DNA of 64,000 bases from Tritrichomonas musculus (taxonomy: Eukaryota > Parabasalia > Tritrichomonadida > Tritrichomonadidae), in NCBI GenBank assembly GCA_039105265.1, contig JAPFFF010000001.1, positions 5,146,001-5,210,000 of the forward strand, given 5' to 3'. Of the stretch, positions 38,263 to 49,525 are shown piece after piece; within the stretch, counting starts at the first letter, position 1, and every line of letters starts with the position of its first letter. The position numbers and the translations under genes were made by a program. The notes under the pieces were generated by a model that did no database searches, had not been told where the DNA came from, and saw only the letters and a list, made by a program, of their open reading frames with translations.

Positions 38263-39570
38263 CTATTTAATTCTAGATACAGTATCGATATATGTTTGGA
38301 CGAATACAGATAGGATATTCTCTTTAATGGACTGTCCGTTCTGGATAGATGAGGTAGATATAACAACATCGACATCTTCATCAAACAAACCATCTTCATT
38401 CAACTTAACCTCTTTGTTATCACCTATATATAACGCAACCTTGTATCTATCTTTCAACATCTCTTTCAATATCTTACATTCTTTCTTATCTTCTATCTTA
38501 ATTAACACTTTATCGTAGTTCATTCGCTTTGTATCTATTAAGTTAACTATCTCAGCTCGTTGTTCATCAACATTTGGTATATACTTGTTAACGTATATAT
38601 TTCGATTATATCTCTTATCGATATGTGGATTAACAATTATGTAATCTCTAAAACACGCGAAGTGTTTAATATCGTCAGCAGTAGCACTTATTAACGCAAC
38701 TCGATCGAACTCTTTGGTTATCTCTCTCAATCCAATATGCTGTAGTAACATATGTGCTTCGTCAATCACTAGAAAGTAATCTAATCGTTGCTCTTTCATA
38801 TAGTATTCTTCAATTAGATCACCCAAGCACTTAGAAGCTGTGTTGTATGTAGTAATAATTATATCAACTCCCTTATGTACAGATTTATTGAATTCACTAA
38901 ACGCGTTATCATTAACACATAATCGAATGGAATTAACATCCATATCACTCAACTTGGTATAGAACTCTGTGGCTATATTCACGGTTGGAACTATTATCAA
39001 AAACCTCTCTGTACTATGTAATGCAATCCATTTACGAATCGCTGTCGATTTACCAGAACCGATTGGTGCTTCACAGATGAACTTCTTAGTCCGGATTTGT
39101 TTAGTGATCTTCCGTAAATCATACTTGTTATGGTTGTGATCCATACAATAATAATCATAATCAGAATCAATATAACCGAGAAAGTTACCATTCTCATCAT
39201 AACATTCTAGTTCATCATCGATATCTACTGGTGGTTCACCACTAGTGAGGTGTTTAATCGATGTTTCATCTTTTAATGGTTTGTCGTTCTTATCGAAATA
39301 ACTTTCACACTGTATAGTGTATAACCGTTCAGGGATCTCATCAAACATCTGCCATCGTATATATGATGGATCATGGATTTCAACCGGTTGTTCATTCACG
39401 ACTGTCTGTTCTTCAATTGCTTTCAATAGATCATCGTCAGCGTCAGGAACTGGATCTCTATAATCATCAACAGACTCCCATTTAATACGTTCGTGAAAAT
39501 ACAACGTTTTGTTCAGTGCCATTGGTTTCAGTTGGATAAAATTTTCATTTAGATCACTTATCAAACTCAT
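38263..39570 (-). CDS. Superfamily 2 DEAH helicase, origin-binding-protein-like
   Basis: 435 residues, ATG at 39570. The N-terminal 150 residues are acidic and unassigned. Then come motif I (Walker A) I-G-S-G-K-S-T at 170-176, I-I-V-P-T-V-N (Ia), I-I-T-T-Y, motif II V-I-D-E-A-H (D270-H273), motif III S-A-T-A, and in the second RecA fold I-S-T-S-S-I-Q-N-G (motif V). The frame ends at TAG immediately before F-L-G-R-N-R-N-R, the rest of motif VI, so the normally invariant Gln codon (CAG) appears mutated to TAG. The layout resembles the helicases of herpes-type origin-binding proteins found in several DNA viruses and elements. Activity as read would be lost unless the stop is suppressed. Composition differs from the host flanks, suggesting transfer. 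Confidence 0.75.
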   Translation of the reverse strand: MSLISDLNENFIQLKPMALNKTLYFHERIKWESVDDYRDPVPDADDDLLKAIEEQTVVNEQPVEIHDPSYIRWQMFDEIPERLYTIQCESYFDKNDKPLKDETSIKHLTSGEPPVDIDDELECYDENGNFLGYIDSDYDYYCMDHNHNKYDLRKITKQIRTKKFICEAPIGSGKSTAIRKWIALHSTERFLIIVPTVNIATEFYTKLSDMDVNSIRLCVNDNAFSEFNKSVHKGVDIIITTYNTASKCLGDLIEEYYMKEQRLDYFLVIDEAHMLLQHIGLREITKEFDRVALISATADDIKHFACFRDYIIVNPHIDKRYNRNIYVNKYIPNVDEQRAEIVNLIDTKRMNYDKVLIKIEDKKECKILKEMLKDRYKVALYIGDNKEVKLNEDGLFDEDVDVVISTSSIQNGQSIKENILSVFVQTYIDTVSRIK

Positions 39571-41319
39571 TGTTTATACATTTAGTCCTTCATTATATGC
39601 CACTAATTGTTCTCCTTTATTGGACACAATCTAGCTATGTCGTATATGAGTATAGCTATGGAATTGTTTCAGGACGGTTTACATATTATTATAGTCGATT
39701 TTGCCTATTATTATAGCATTTATTTTAGGTTATCGTCATTGAATTGTCATATATTAATAGATCGTATACATATATCTATAGTCTTGTGCCACAAGTAGCA
39801 CTAAAATAAATACCAAAACAGTTGATTTTTGGGGTTTTTCGTCAATTAAATTAGCTGTCACGCGACTGTGGCGGGTATATACTCTAATTTAGTCGAGGAT
39901 GACAAAAATGCAATTTTTGGTAGACTGAATGAATTAGGGTTAGGGAAGCGCAGCGTGGGCGAAGGGTACGGAGTACCTGTAGCCCCTTAACCTTTCTACT
40001 AAAGCGTTTCTCATAAAATGTTAATTTGAGAGAAATGAGATAAATAATTTTCTTTATATATTTTGAAGTTTAATTAAAATTTAAATCTTCATATTCTAAT
40101 CAGTGCTCTTAATATTCCACCATTCAAAATCAATTATCAAACTTTATTTTGAGATTATATGATATAGTCATCCCAATAGGTTTTGATAGGAAACAAATTC
40201 AAAAAGGGTTTATTACACTTTTATTCCAAGAAAAAGTTGTTTTTCTTTTTTTAAAAAGTTACGGTTTCTATCAAAACTTTATGGCAGCTAGAAGGAGATA
40301 TCTTAATAAATTTTGACCTTAAATTGGCCTTAAATTGACCTTTTAAAATAAGCCAAATTTTATTAAAATGCTTTTTCATAGTTGCCATAAAGTACGATTT
40401 ACTGTTTGTAGCCTTTCTAGAATTATAAATACTTATTAGAATAACTGCATATAAGATAAAATCCTTGAACATTTATGTTATGGGCTATATTTCATACGTT
40501 CTTAATGCTATCTGTCTTATCTATTTTTGATTTTTTTTTTCTGAGTAATTTTTTTTTTATTCAAAATTTTTTATTTTCAGAATTTTTTCAAATTTGTTTA
40601 TCTTATTTTTTTCTTGTGATCATGATTTTAGAAAATATATTTATAATATATACCGCAAAAAAATTCATAATTATTTGGAATTATAAATTGTTACTTCATT
40701 ATTCCTGATATATAAATTGCTCAAAATTGAGAATATTATTTATATTATTTTTTCAAAGTTTAAACAGCCAAGTTCATTTAAAATCTCTTTCAAAATTTTT
40801 TGGGAAGACTATATTAAATTCTGTTTTTTTTTTGATTTTTCTAAAAACAAAAATATATTATATCATATCAATCATTTTATCTAAACTTATTGATAAAAAT
40901 TTATTGTAATTAAATGTGAAATTTAAATTTCTAATATGTTAAAATAAATTAAATTTATAATAAAAGATAATGAGCCATAAATATTAAAATTTGATAGTTC
41001 AGATTTCAAAGAAATTGAATGAACATAGAAATTTTAATTGAAAACTAAGTATTGAGTTTGATTATTGATTTAGAATAAAAAGCATATGATAAATAAATAT
41101 AATAAAAATTTAAATAACTATTTATATAATGTAATATTGCTTAAAAATACTACAAATAATAATTAATTTTAAAGATAATTTTATTTTATTTCTATTAAAA
41201 AATACGTTTTTCTGCTCTCCCACCCCTAATAATATTAATTTTTTTCTTTTTGGTTTTAATTAATCAAAGAAAATATGGAAAATTACTTGAAAAGAATTCA
41301 TTTGAATACCATTATCAAA
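39571..41319. other. Gene-free AT-rich region with a short GC-rich patch
   Basis: No gene is supported; the short open frames here are Phe/Ile/Lys low complexity. At 39934-39990 there is an island reading TTAGGGTTAGGG followed by a GC-rich stretch with GGTACGGAGTACC and GCCCCTTAACC. A diverged hairpin-forming region at about 40140-40520 resembles 43790-44150. Confidence 0.6.
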
Positions 41320-43709
41320 TCATTCACTTTTTTCCCTGATGACACGGTATATGGTTGAATATCCCCAATTAATAATTTTAGGAAGAGCTTGGTTTCCTTT
41401 AGTTAATCGATCTTTTATAAATGTTTCACGATTGTAATAAATCGGTGTAACTAATTGATCAGCAGTATTGAAAGCATGGAAAAAGAAATTTTGAAAAGCG
41501 TTAATAGACATTCCAAAATTGTCAATATAAGAACCGATTACAGATAAAAACTGATTTAAGGAATATCTTAATTCTTGGGCAGGTATAAAATAGTCGATCC
41601 AAATTAAAATATCTGTGTCAATGTTATTGTTGTAATTAGTATCGCATTTTAGGTTGAGATAAAACTTGTGTTTTGTTATAGAAGATAGTTGAATAAAGAA
41701 AACATCAATTAAATCAGTAATAAAATCTTCTGATATATGATTTTTTTTGAAGTTGGTAATGCATTCAGATGAAATTCTTTGGTTCCAATTTGTAGAATCT
41801 ATTTGGTCATGATAAGAAAATTCTTTATGACTTTGATCTCCAGTGGAATTTGATTCTTCATCTGAAACATCGTCATAATATTCATATTTTTCGCTTTCGG
41901 GAAATTTTTAAATTGTATTTCTTTTGAATTATCTTCAAAAGATGGTTTACGTTTTTTGCATCTAAATCGAATGCGTTTCTTTCTTTTTTCTTCTGGCTGA
42001 ATTATCAATCCATATTTTTCTAAAGAATATTCATAAAGTTCTTTTTTATTTTTATCTTTTTCATCAAAATTAATAGGGGTTTCATTATCGTCAGAAAAGC
42101 GAATAGCTAGATTAAAGGAAATTGAGTTCATAATTTTTTCTTCTTTAGTTTGAAAGTCATCTGAACTTGTATCAGGTTGTATTTGGGTATCAATTTTTGC
42201 AAATAATGGCTTTGAAATAGACGAGCCGAATTGAGAAAATTTAAATGATATCCATTGTTTTTCCCTTTTTTTGTTACCTTTAACCGCATATTCTTTAAGA
42301 ATATGATTGTTATCTTCATAAATAAGTTCTTCTAAGCGAGAAATTTGAATACCATCTTCTTTTGGAAACAGTAAAACTTCGGTTATAAAAGCTGAAATTC
42401 CAGGGGCCCCTGCAATTATTTTAGTAGATTCACTAATCCTCCTTGTTCCATATGTAGGAGAAATCCCATATGAATGTGCAGTAGTAATAATCAAATGATT
42501 ACTTGGACGTTTAAATCTATTGTTTTCGAAGTCAATTCCTTGAATAAGTAGAGAATTGATAATTCCGTAAAGAGTTTGATTATTACATTTAAACAATTTT
42601 TGAATAGATTTATAAATAGGATTAATTTGGATAATTTTGTCGTGAATTTGTTGAAATGTGCAATTAGGGCGGCGATATTCATCCGCAAATGTGTTTATTA
42701 CGTTCAAAACATCTAGTAAATCACGAACTGTCAATACACAAATATTGGATAATTTCAAAAGAGTTGTTGTGTCAATTAATAATTGTTGTTCTTGTGACAA
42801 TGGAATGTCAGAAATTTTAGTATTATAAATTTTTAAAAGATCTTGCTTATTTTGTTGATATTGAATTTGATCTTCAGCGTGATCCAAAATCATATAGATT
42901 CTATTAAGTTCATTTTTATAAAAAAGATGAACAGCTTCAAAAGCAGTTGTAATGATGTCAGTACGATATTTATATGTAGAACCTTTGGCAAAAATTTCAA
43001 AAAAAGAGTTTAGATCTTCTACTTCTTTATCTGGCTGTAAATATTTACAAATATATGATATAAATTTCAAATCATATGCAGAAATTTTAAAATTGTTGGA
43101 ATCAAGACATTCACTAATTCTGAAAAAATTATCAAGTATATCAACAATTGAGCCACTATTACAGCTATCATTTAAAATGTATAAAGAGGAAACCGAAACC
43201 TCCAAAAATATTTGATAAAAATCAAAAAAGGGAAAAGTCCCAAAGAATCCAGGACTTCTATGGTCGTCCATAAAAAGAATAACAGTTGGAGGAACCGAAC
43301 AATTTTCTATTTGAACAGAAATAATATTCCGTATTACTGTTGGATCCTGATAGAAAATAAATTTGAGATCATCCGTGTTGGTATTTGTGACATAAATTTC
43401 TTTCAAGTTCAATTGAAAGAAAAGTTTATCTTTTGTGATGTCATTAATTTTAAATTGGTCGGCAGTTCCATGTGCAAAAATGAATATATGGTCAGGTGAA
43501 ATGTAGCGTTTAGCTAAGCGACGTATGACTACAGCATCAGAAATAAGAGAATAATCAGAATATTTTTTTTCAATAGATTGAGATGTATCATCTATTTCAT
43601 TAACTGGGACTGCACTTGATCCAAGGATAACAAAAATAAATGTGTTTTCTTGTTGAGAGGTATCATATAGGGGAACTGATTTTAAATTTTCAGAATTTGT
43701 AGAAGTCAT
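41320..43709 (-). pseudogene. Clan CD (legumain/caspase-like) cysteine peptidase-like gene with one frameshift
   Basis: ATG at 43709. The first 200 residues have the clan CD plan: F-I-F-V-I-L-G at the first strand, I-F-I-F-A-H-G, then the His box I-L-F-M-D-D-H-R-S-P-G (H150) and the Cys box I-L-N-D-S-C-N-S-G-S (C183). The His is followed by Arg where Gly is usual, and the His-Cys spacing of 33 is a little short. A long helical C-terminal region follows. The frame stops at 41799, but near 41901-41910 shifting by one base opens about 190 more codons, acidic first and then ordered, ending at 41320. So the real protein was about 795 residues. Related peptidase-like families are expanded in trichomonads. 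It may be a true pseudogene or a one-base error. Confidence 0.7.
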
Positions 43710-44446
43710 TAAGAGAATAGTTTTGAATATTTATTTGTTCTAGCAGATTTCAAATATATCTTGATATTTTGAAAAATAATTTATAGTGAAACCAAAAAAG
43801 ATTGATGGAAAAAAAATTCAATAAGTGTTTAATACACTTTTTTGCTATCAAAAATTTGATCGTTTTCCTTTAATAAGTTTTGGTTTAAATCAATCTTTTT
43901 TGTTCTTCTCAAAGAAACAAAAAGAGAGATAATTTTTCAAAATTTGGCCTTCAATTGACCCATATGAAATATCCAAATCCTGAAAAAACATATGTTTTTT
44001 TCCTCCTTGGGAAGAACAATGTGGATTGCCATAGTTCATTTATGTTTTGCATATGCATTATAATAAATAATTAATGCCATATTTCATAATGGTTGGTAAG
44101 TATGAAAGAGTTTTAAGAGTTCGTTAATGCTATCAACCTAATAAAAAAATGAAGAAAAAAAAATTATTTAAATTCTGTTGATAAGAAAATTTCCTCTCAA
44201 TTCTATCAATTTTTTTAATAATAATTATCTAACTATTGGCTCTATAATGCAATTATATATTTTATATTTATAATATATTATAGACTTAGCATAAAATATA
44301 TTTATCATTGACCTGTATCTTTTTTTTATAATAAAATAAAAGTATGCAAAATTTGAGGTGATTATTTTTTATAACTTTTTGTGTTATATAAAAAATAAAC
44401 TATTCAAATCTTCAATCAATCTTTTTTTGTGGCACTATATATTTTA
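43710..44446. other. Intergenic region with long imperfect hairpin
   Basis: No gene is seen. AAAAAAGATTGATGG at about 43795 pairs with ATCAATCTTTTTTG at about 43887, and the layout resembles 40140-40520. Confidence 0.5.
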
Positions 44447-45821
44447 CCCTGATTTCCTATCAGAAAAATTTATTAGCCCTGATATTTTACAACATTGAAA
44501 AAAAATTTTTATTCAAAAATTTATAATTTATTCAATTTTACATTTGAATGTATATTTGTCCATGGCCCTTCTATTCAATTTTCATTAATCTTTCCTGTTT
44601 TTAGAAACTCTTTTTACAGCCTTTCATAGCAATTATCCAAAACTTTTCGTTTTTTTAACGCTAATATCAATGTTTTTAGTGCCACAGGATCATTAATTAC
44701 TTTGCAATCAAACAATTACAGTAATTGCCATTTTGCTTTTGCAATTTTGCTTTTGCAATTTTGCCATTTTATCTCAAACAGTATACTTTATCTATCAACC
44801 ATTAACAGATCTTTTTTGTTCTTGCTCGTATATTCTCCATCTTTTTTTTTTCTTTGATCTGAATTTCATTGTTTGGCATTTAGATTTTTATTAATCACTA
44901 AACTAAGCACTCTTTTTTAAAATAATCTACTCTTTTATGTTTTAATCTACTTTTATCTTTCTTTTTTTGAATTCATCTTTTGAAAACTTTTTGAATGACT
45001 TTTCATCGTGTCCATTCAAAGTTTCTCTTGATATTGTTTTGTAAAAAAAACAGCATGAAAAGCATTTTAAAAACATTTTTTACTTTTAATATTATTTATT
45101 TTCATGTCATACTTGAAATTAATGTGATTGTAGCTTAATTTGCAGATATTATTGCATTTTAATTTTAATCAAAAGAAACCCCTAAAAAAAATAGATAGAT
45201 TTTATAGGCGAAAATTATTGGATATAAGGTGAAGGATCTAAAATTGCACCAAGAATTTCAAAACCAAAAGTATATTTTGGAAAAAATGGCAATTAAGTTT
45301 TGGAAATCAAAACTTTTTGAAAGACTGAAAAGCAAACTTCAATATGAATATTATATTTTTCATCTACAATGAAATCTAAAACCTTCCCCACTATAGATTT
45401 CTATGAATAACAATTTGTTTCAATGATATTCGAAAAATAATTTCAGCACTTTTTCGATATGTATGTTTTTATTAGATAAAATAAATTGGTTACCTTTCAT
45501 AATTATAATTGTAAAAAGGTTAGTTTTAATTCCTTATAGAAACAGAAAAAATTGACCTTTTTTTTGACTTTTTTATTATAAACGGAAAATTAACGTATAT
45601 GAAAATTTATCATTTCAAAGATATTGAGAGAGCTCACATTTTTTGAATGTAAAAATTTAATTTATAAATTTATAGAAATATTTCTATATTATAAAACAAC
45701 TTTTTGTTATGAAAAAAATTAAATTTTAAGAATAAAAATGGCTTCTAATACTCAAAAACTTCAACTTTTTCATTATTGTAAAATATTAGGGCTATTAAAT
45801 TTGACTGATAGGAAATCAGGG
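44447..45821. mobile_element. Nonautonomous TA-flanked element with 57-bp inverted repeats
   Basis: The left end CCCTGATTTCCTATCAG and its inverted copy at 45805-45821 are perfect over 17 bp and continue with about six mismatches over 57 bp, including a second GCCCTGATATTTTACAA word. The flanking bases are TA on both sides (44445-44446 and 45822-45823), as in Tc1/mariner insertions. There is no open frame of any length inside, so no transposase is encoded. Length is 1375 bp. The superfamily call rests only on the TA duplication. Confidence 0.7.
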
Positions 45822-46262
45822 TATATGTTTTTTAATTTTATTATCTTAATGACATTTTATCATCATATTTTATAATATGTTTTTACATTGATTTTTATAT
45901 TATTATAATAGCCATAAAATATTATATTTAAATTTTATTGTGAGATATATGCAAAATATATAAATTGAATAAATACTTAATAAAGTATTCAAAAATACGA
46001 TTCAAATAATCAATTATGTAAATCAATAAAAATTTATTATACATTGGAAATATGAATGATGATAAAATGTTATATATATAATTATAAATTATAATTCAGG
46101 TTTTGAAAAATTAAATAAGATATTGGAAATTTATACTATGATTTTAATTTCAATAAAATGTTATTAATTTTATTGAATGATTACATACAATAATTTGAGA
46201 AAATAAAAATCTATCATTAGACAACTTCGTGGATTATTTTCATTAATAATGAGAAATTAAAA
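45822..46262. other. AT-rich gap
   Basis: About 440 bases, nearly pure A/T. Nothing recognisable. Confidence 0.6.
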
Positions 46263-46271
46263 TAGCTCATA
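46263..46271. repeat. Candidate target-site duplication, left copy
   Basis: TAGCTCATA, identical to 47139-47147. Allowing one mismatch the match extends to 11 bases. Confidence 0.65.
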
Positions 46272-46273
46272 TA

Positions 46274-47138
46274 AGTATCACGCCAGGGGGATTTTTTTTC
46301 CCCCTAGGGGGAATTTTCACATCAAATGTCAACTTAAAAGAATTCGAACTTTATTTTAATAAAAATCGTACACTTTCTATATTTATTGAAATAATCAAAT
46401 CGAATATAAGCGATTTGTCAATGTTCATTCCAAAAATCAAATAATTCATTTCATCAAATATCAAAAGCCCAAGTTTTTATTGTTTTATTAAATAAATTAT
46501 TTAAAGGATCATTTTAATTATCAAGTTGTTAAATTTATATTATACTTTTTTTGTAATATCCTTTTATATCAGAATTTTTTTTGAAAATTTTAATAATCTA
46601 TTATTATAAATGATAGATATACCGTTGCATTATGGAAGTATCAATCTCTTTTTGTGTAAAATAATTCCCAAATTGATTAAAAATGCATCAAATTGATATT
46701 AACCAAAGAGAAAATAAAAACATCTTTTTAAAATATATTTGTTTTAATAATTCAAAGGCTATTTGGTTCCCCCTAAAAAAAAAAAAAATAAAAATAGGGG
46801 GAATAGGGGGAGGTCAAATTTTGTTAATATTTTTACGGTTTGCCAATTAAATTGACCTTTCCCCCTAAGGGGGTTTAGGGGAAATAGGGGGAGGCCAATT
46901 CACGGATTTTTTGAGGTGAAAAATTAACCATTTAGATCATAAAGATATGATTTTTTCAAACAAAAATTGTATTAATAATAAGAATCTTATTAAGAATTTT
47001 TAATAAAATTTCAATTATTTTTATGTATTTTTAAATAAAATTTTAATTCAAATATTTTCCCCTATTTTTTTTAGGGGAAATTAGGGGAAATTACAAAAAA
47101 TCTTCCCCCTAGTAGAATTAGGGGAACCGCGTGATAGT
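46274..47138. mobile_element. MULE-like nonautonomous element with G/C tracts
   Basis: The ends read AGTATCACGC and, inverted, ACTATCACGC, enclosed by a 9-bp (11-bp with one mismatch) direct duplication. Such a duplication length is usual for Mutator-like elements. The 865-bp interior has no gene but many short G-tracts and C-tracts (CCCCCTAGGGGG, AGGGGGAATAGGGGGAGG, CCCCCTAAGGGGG). These give many local inverted repeats, and the only GC-rich words for several kilobases. The terminal inverted repeat is short, so the family assignment is tentative. Confidence 0.65.
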
Positions 47139-47147
47139 TAGCTCATA
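47139..47147. repeat. Candidate target-site duplication, right copy
   Basis: TAGCTCATA, identical to 46263-46271. Confidence 0.65.
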
Positions 47148-48337
47148 CAATTATTTATGACTGCTTTATCAAAATAATTTTATACCTTTGAATTATGGAT
47201 GAGTTTTTAATTTTGAATGCATTTTGAGATTTATAATTATATATGTATTTATTTGTAAATAATTTTTGTGTTTCATTTTATATTTATTTTATCATATTTA
47301 TATCATATATTTAATATAAATTCCATTTAAAAAATTGTTTTAATAAGATAAAAATAGATAATCCAAAATTTTATACTCACAAAATATTTGAAAAGCTTTT
47401 ATGAAAAATTTATGTAAACATAAATATCCTAAAATAGAAACATATTTAACCTAATCGGCTGGGTAGAACCTCATTATATTTGATATTATAAGACATATGT
47501 TGTTTAAAGTATGTAATATTATTCCAATCTTTCCAGAAAATTCAAGATTTTTTGTGAGAACCAAAAAACGTGCTTATTCAAAAAAATGAATGTTAGAATA
47601 AAATAGACGTTTATTTGATAGGATTTGATTTTCAAACATTTTTATCTTTTTTTAATGGCTATATCAAGTTTCTTTGCCTCGATAAAAAACCATTAATTTT
47701 ATTATATAATAACATATCCGAAAATTATATTAAACGGTTAAGCCAATCTCTCAAGAAAATTCACATTTTTTTTAGTCGTTTATTTAATTTATAATATCTT
47801 CATAATTACTGAAATAATAAGTGATATAAAATATAAACTAGCATTTAAAAACAATAAAACATATGATAAGCTAATACATATGCAAATATATGATGACATA
47901 ATTCAGATATTCCATTTTGATGAGAAAAAATTAATTGGTCTATAAAGTTAAAGATATATAATACATCATAAGTATGATATGAATAATCAATGTTACCGAT
48001 CAATATTTACTATTTAAAAAGATAAAAGTATTTCAAAAAACATTCCATACATTTTGATATTTAAGTAGTTAGTAAAATTGAGAGAATAAAGTATTCAAAT
48101 TTTATATGAAAAAACAGTTTTTATCTTGGGTTATTTTAGATATATTTTATTTTTTTTTTTTTTTATAAAATTTAATATTCATTTCAAATAGTTAAATTTA
48201 TATTTACATTTTAATTAATATTTGTTCGATCACATATCGATTATTTCTAAGAAATTTTCTTTTTAATTTTGATAGAAATTTTGAAGCGAACGATCATATC
48301 TAATTTATAGAATTTTATTAATAGATAAAATTTTTTG
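47148..48337. other. AT-rich gene-free region
   Basis: About 1.2 kb of A/T-rich DNA with homopolymer runs and no protein-like frame. Confidence 0.6.
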
Positions 48338-49463
48338 ATGGATTTAATTAATTATTTCAAGATAAATCTTGAGTTTGATAGACAAGGTCATTTAAAAATT
48401 GTTGAATTATTATTATCTCAAAAATCTATTGAAATTAATTGCAAAGACATTTAAATATAAAATCATTTACTTTATAATTTAACATTAGAATGATTTATGG
48501 AATTCAAATTGAATATTTAATCGAAGTCCATTATTTTTTGCTGCATTTTATGGACATTCAGAGGTAGTTGAAACGCTGTTATCACATGAAGATATTGAAA
48601 TTGACTGTGGTAAAATTTTAATGAAAAATTATTTGTCAAATTACTGATTATAGAACAACAGTTTATAAACCATTAATTATTGCTGCATCTTTTGGTTATG
48701 TGGAAACAGTTGAGGCATTGTTATCATATGAAAGTATAAGAATTAACGACAAAGACATTTAAATGTAAAATCATTTTATGAAATTCAAATCAAACTTTTG
48801 TAATTTTGTTTTTATTATTATGCATGATTTATGGAATTCAAATCGAATGCTTCAATTGTACACCATTGTCTATAGCAGTAAAACATGGCCACACAGAAAC
48901 CGTCATAACATTGTTATCACAACAAAATATTGATGTCAACATAAAAGATATTTATTCGTAAAAGCATTCATTCTATTCAAACTTAGTTTTTTTAATAGTA
49001 TTTGAATATGTGAATCATTTTATGAAATTCAAGTTGATCATTAATAATACACCATTGATATTAGCTGTGCAAAATGATTATCCTGAAATTGTTGAAGCAT
49101 TATTAACACATGAAAATATCGATGTCAATTATAAAAATATTAAAATATACAAAATCATTCATGAAACTCAAATTTATATTTTTTCATGGAATTTTAACAA
49201 ACGATGCAATTTATAAGGCAGCCATCGACATAGCAAGAGAAAAAAATAATGCAGAAATAGTTAAACTTTTATCAAATGGACCAAATGAATCAAACAAATT
49301 ATTTATTGAACGTATTAAAAAATTGCATTTGAGAAACATTTCAAAAATTCATGAAAAAATTTTGCAAATGAAGAAAGTACGTGAAATAACAAAGCAATTA
49401 GACAATTATAAATATTTAGATACAATTGTGAACACGGTAAATAATATCATGAATCAACCTTAA
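48338..49463 (+). pseudogene. Ankyrin-repeat gene, interrupted in every repeat
   Basis: Five or six ankyrin units are visible in plus-strand frames: G-H-L-K-I-V-E-L-L-L-S, P-L-F-F-A-A-F-Y-G-H-S-E-V-V-E-T-L-L-S-H, P-L-I-I-A-A-S-F-G-Y-V-E-T-V, L-S-I-A-V-K-H-G-H, and L-A-V-Q-N-D-Y-P-E-I-V-E-A-L-L. Each breaks off after a V-N/I-N...K-D/K-N end, followed by a 50-100-base AT-rich interruption with similar words (AAATCATT, ATGGAATTCAAAT) before the next unit. The last part (49200-49463) is an open ankyrin-type C-terminus ending in a helical tail. Either the gene is decayed in a strangely regular way or the interruptions are removed from RNA. An ATG at 48338 could be the start. Confidence 0.6.
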
Positions 49464-49490
49464 CAAATAGGATTGAATAAACAATTCTAC

Positions 49491-49525
<35 letters not shown>

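Noticed and set aside
39934-39945. A telomere
   Set aside because: Only two TTAGGG units are present, inside a continuous sequence; reported as a curiosity only.
40475-40909. Two Phe/Leu/Ile-rich open frames resembling membrane proteins
   Set aside because: They are read from T-rich DNA without any conserved pattern; hydrophobicity follows from TTT/ATT codons.
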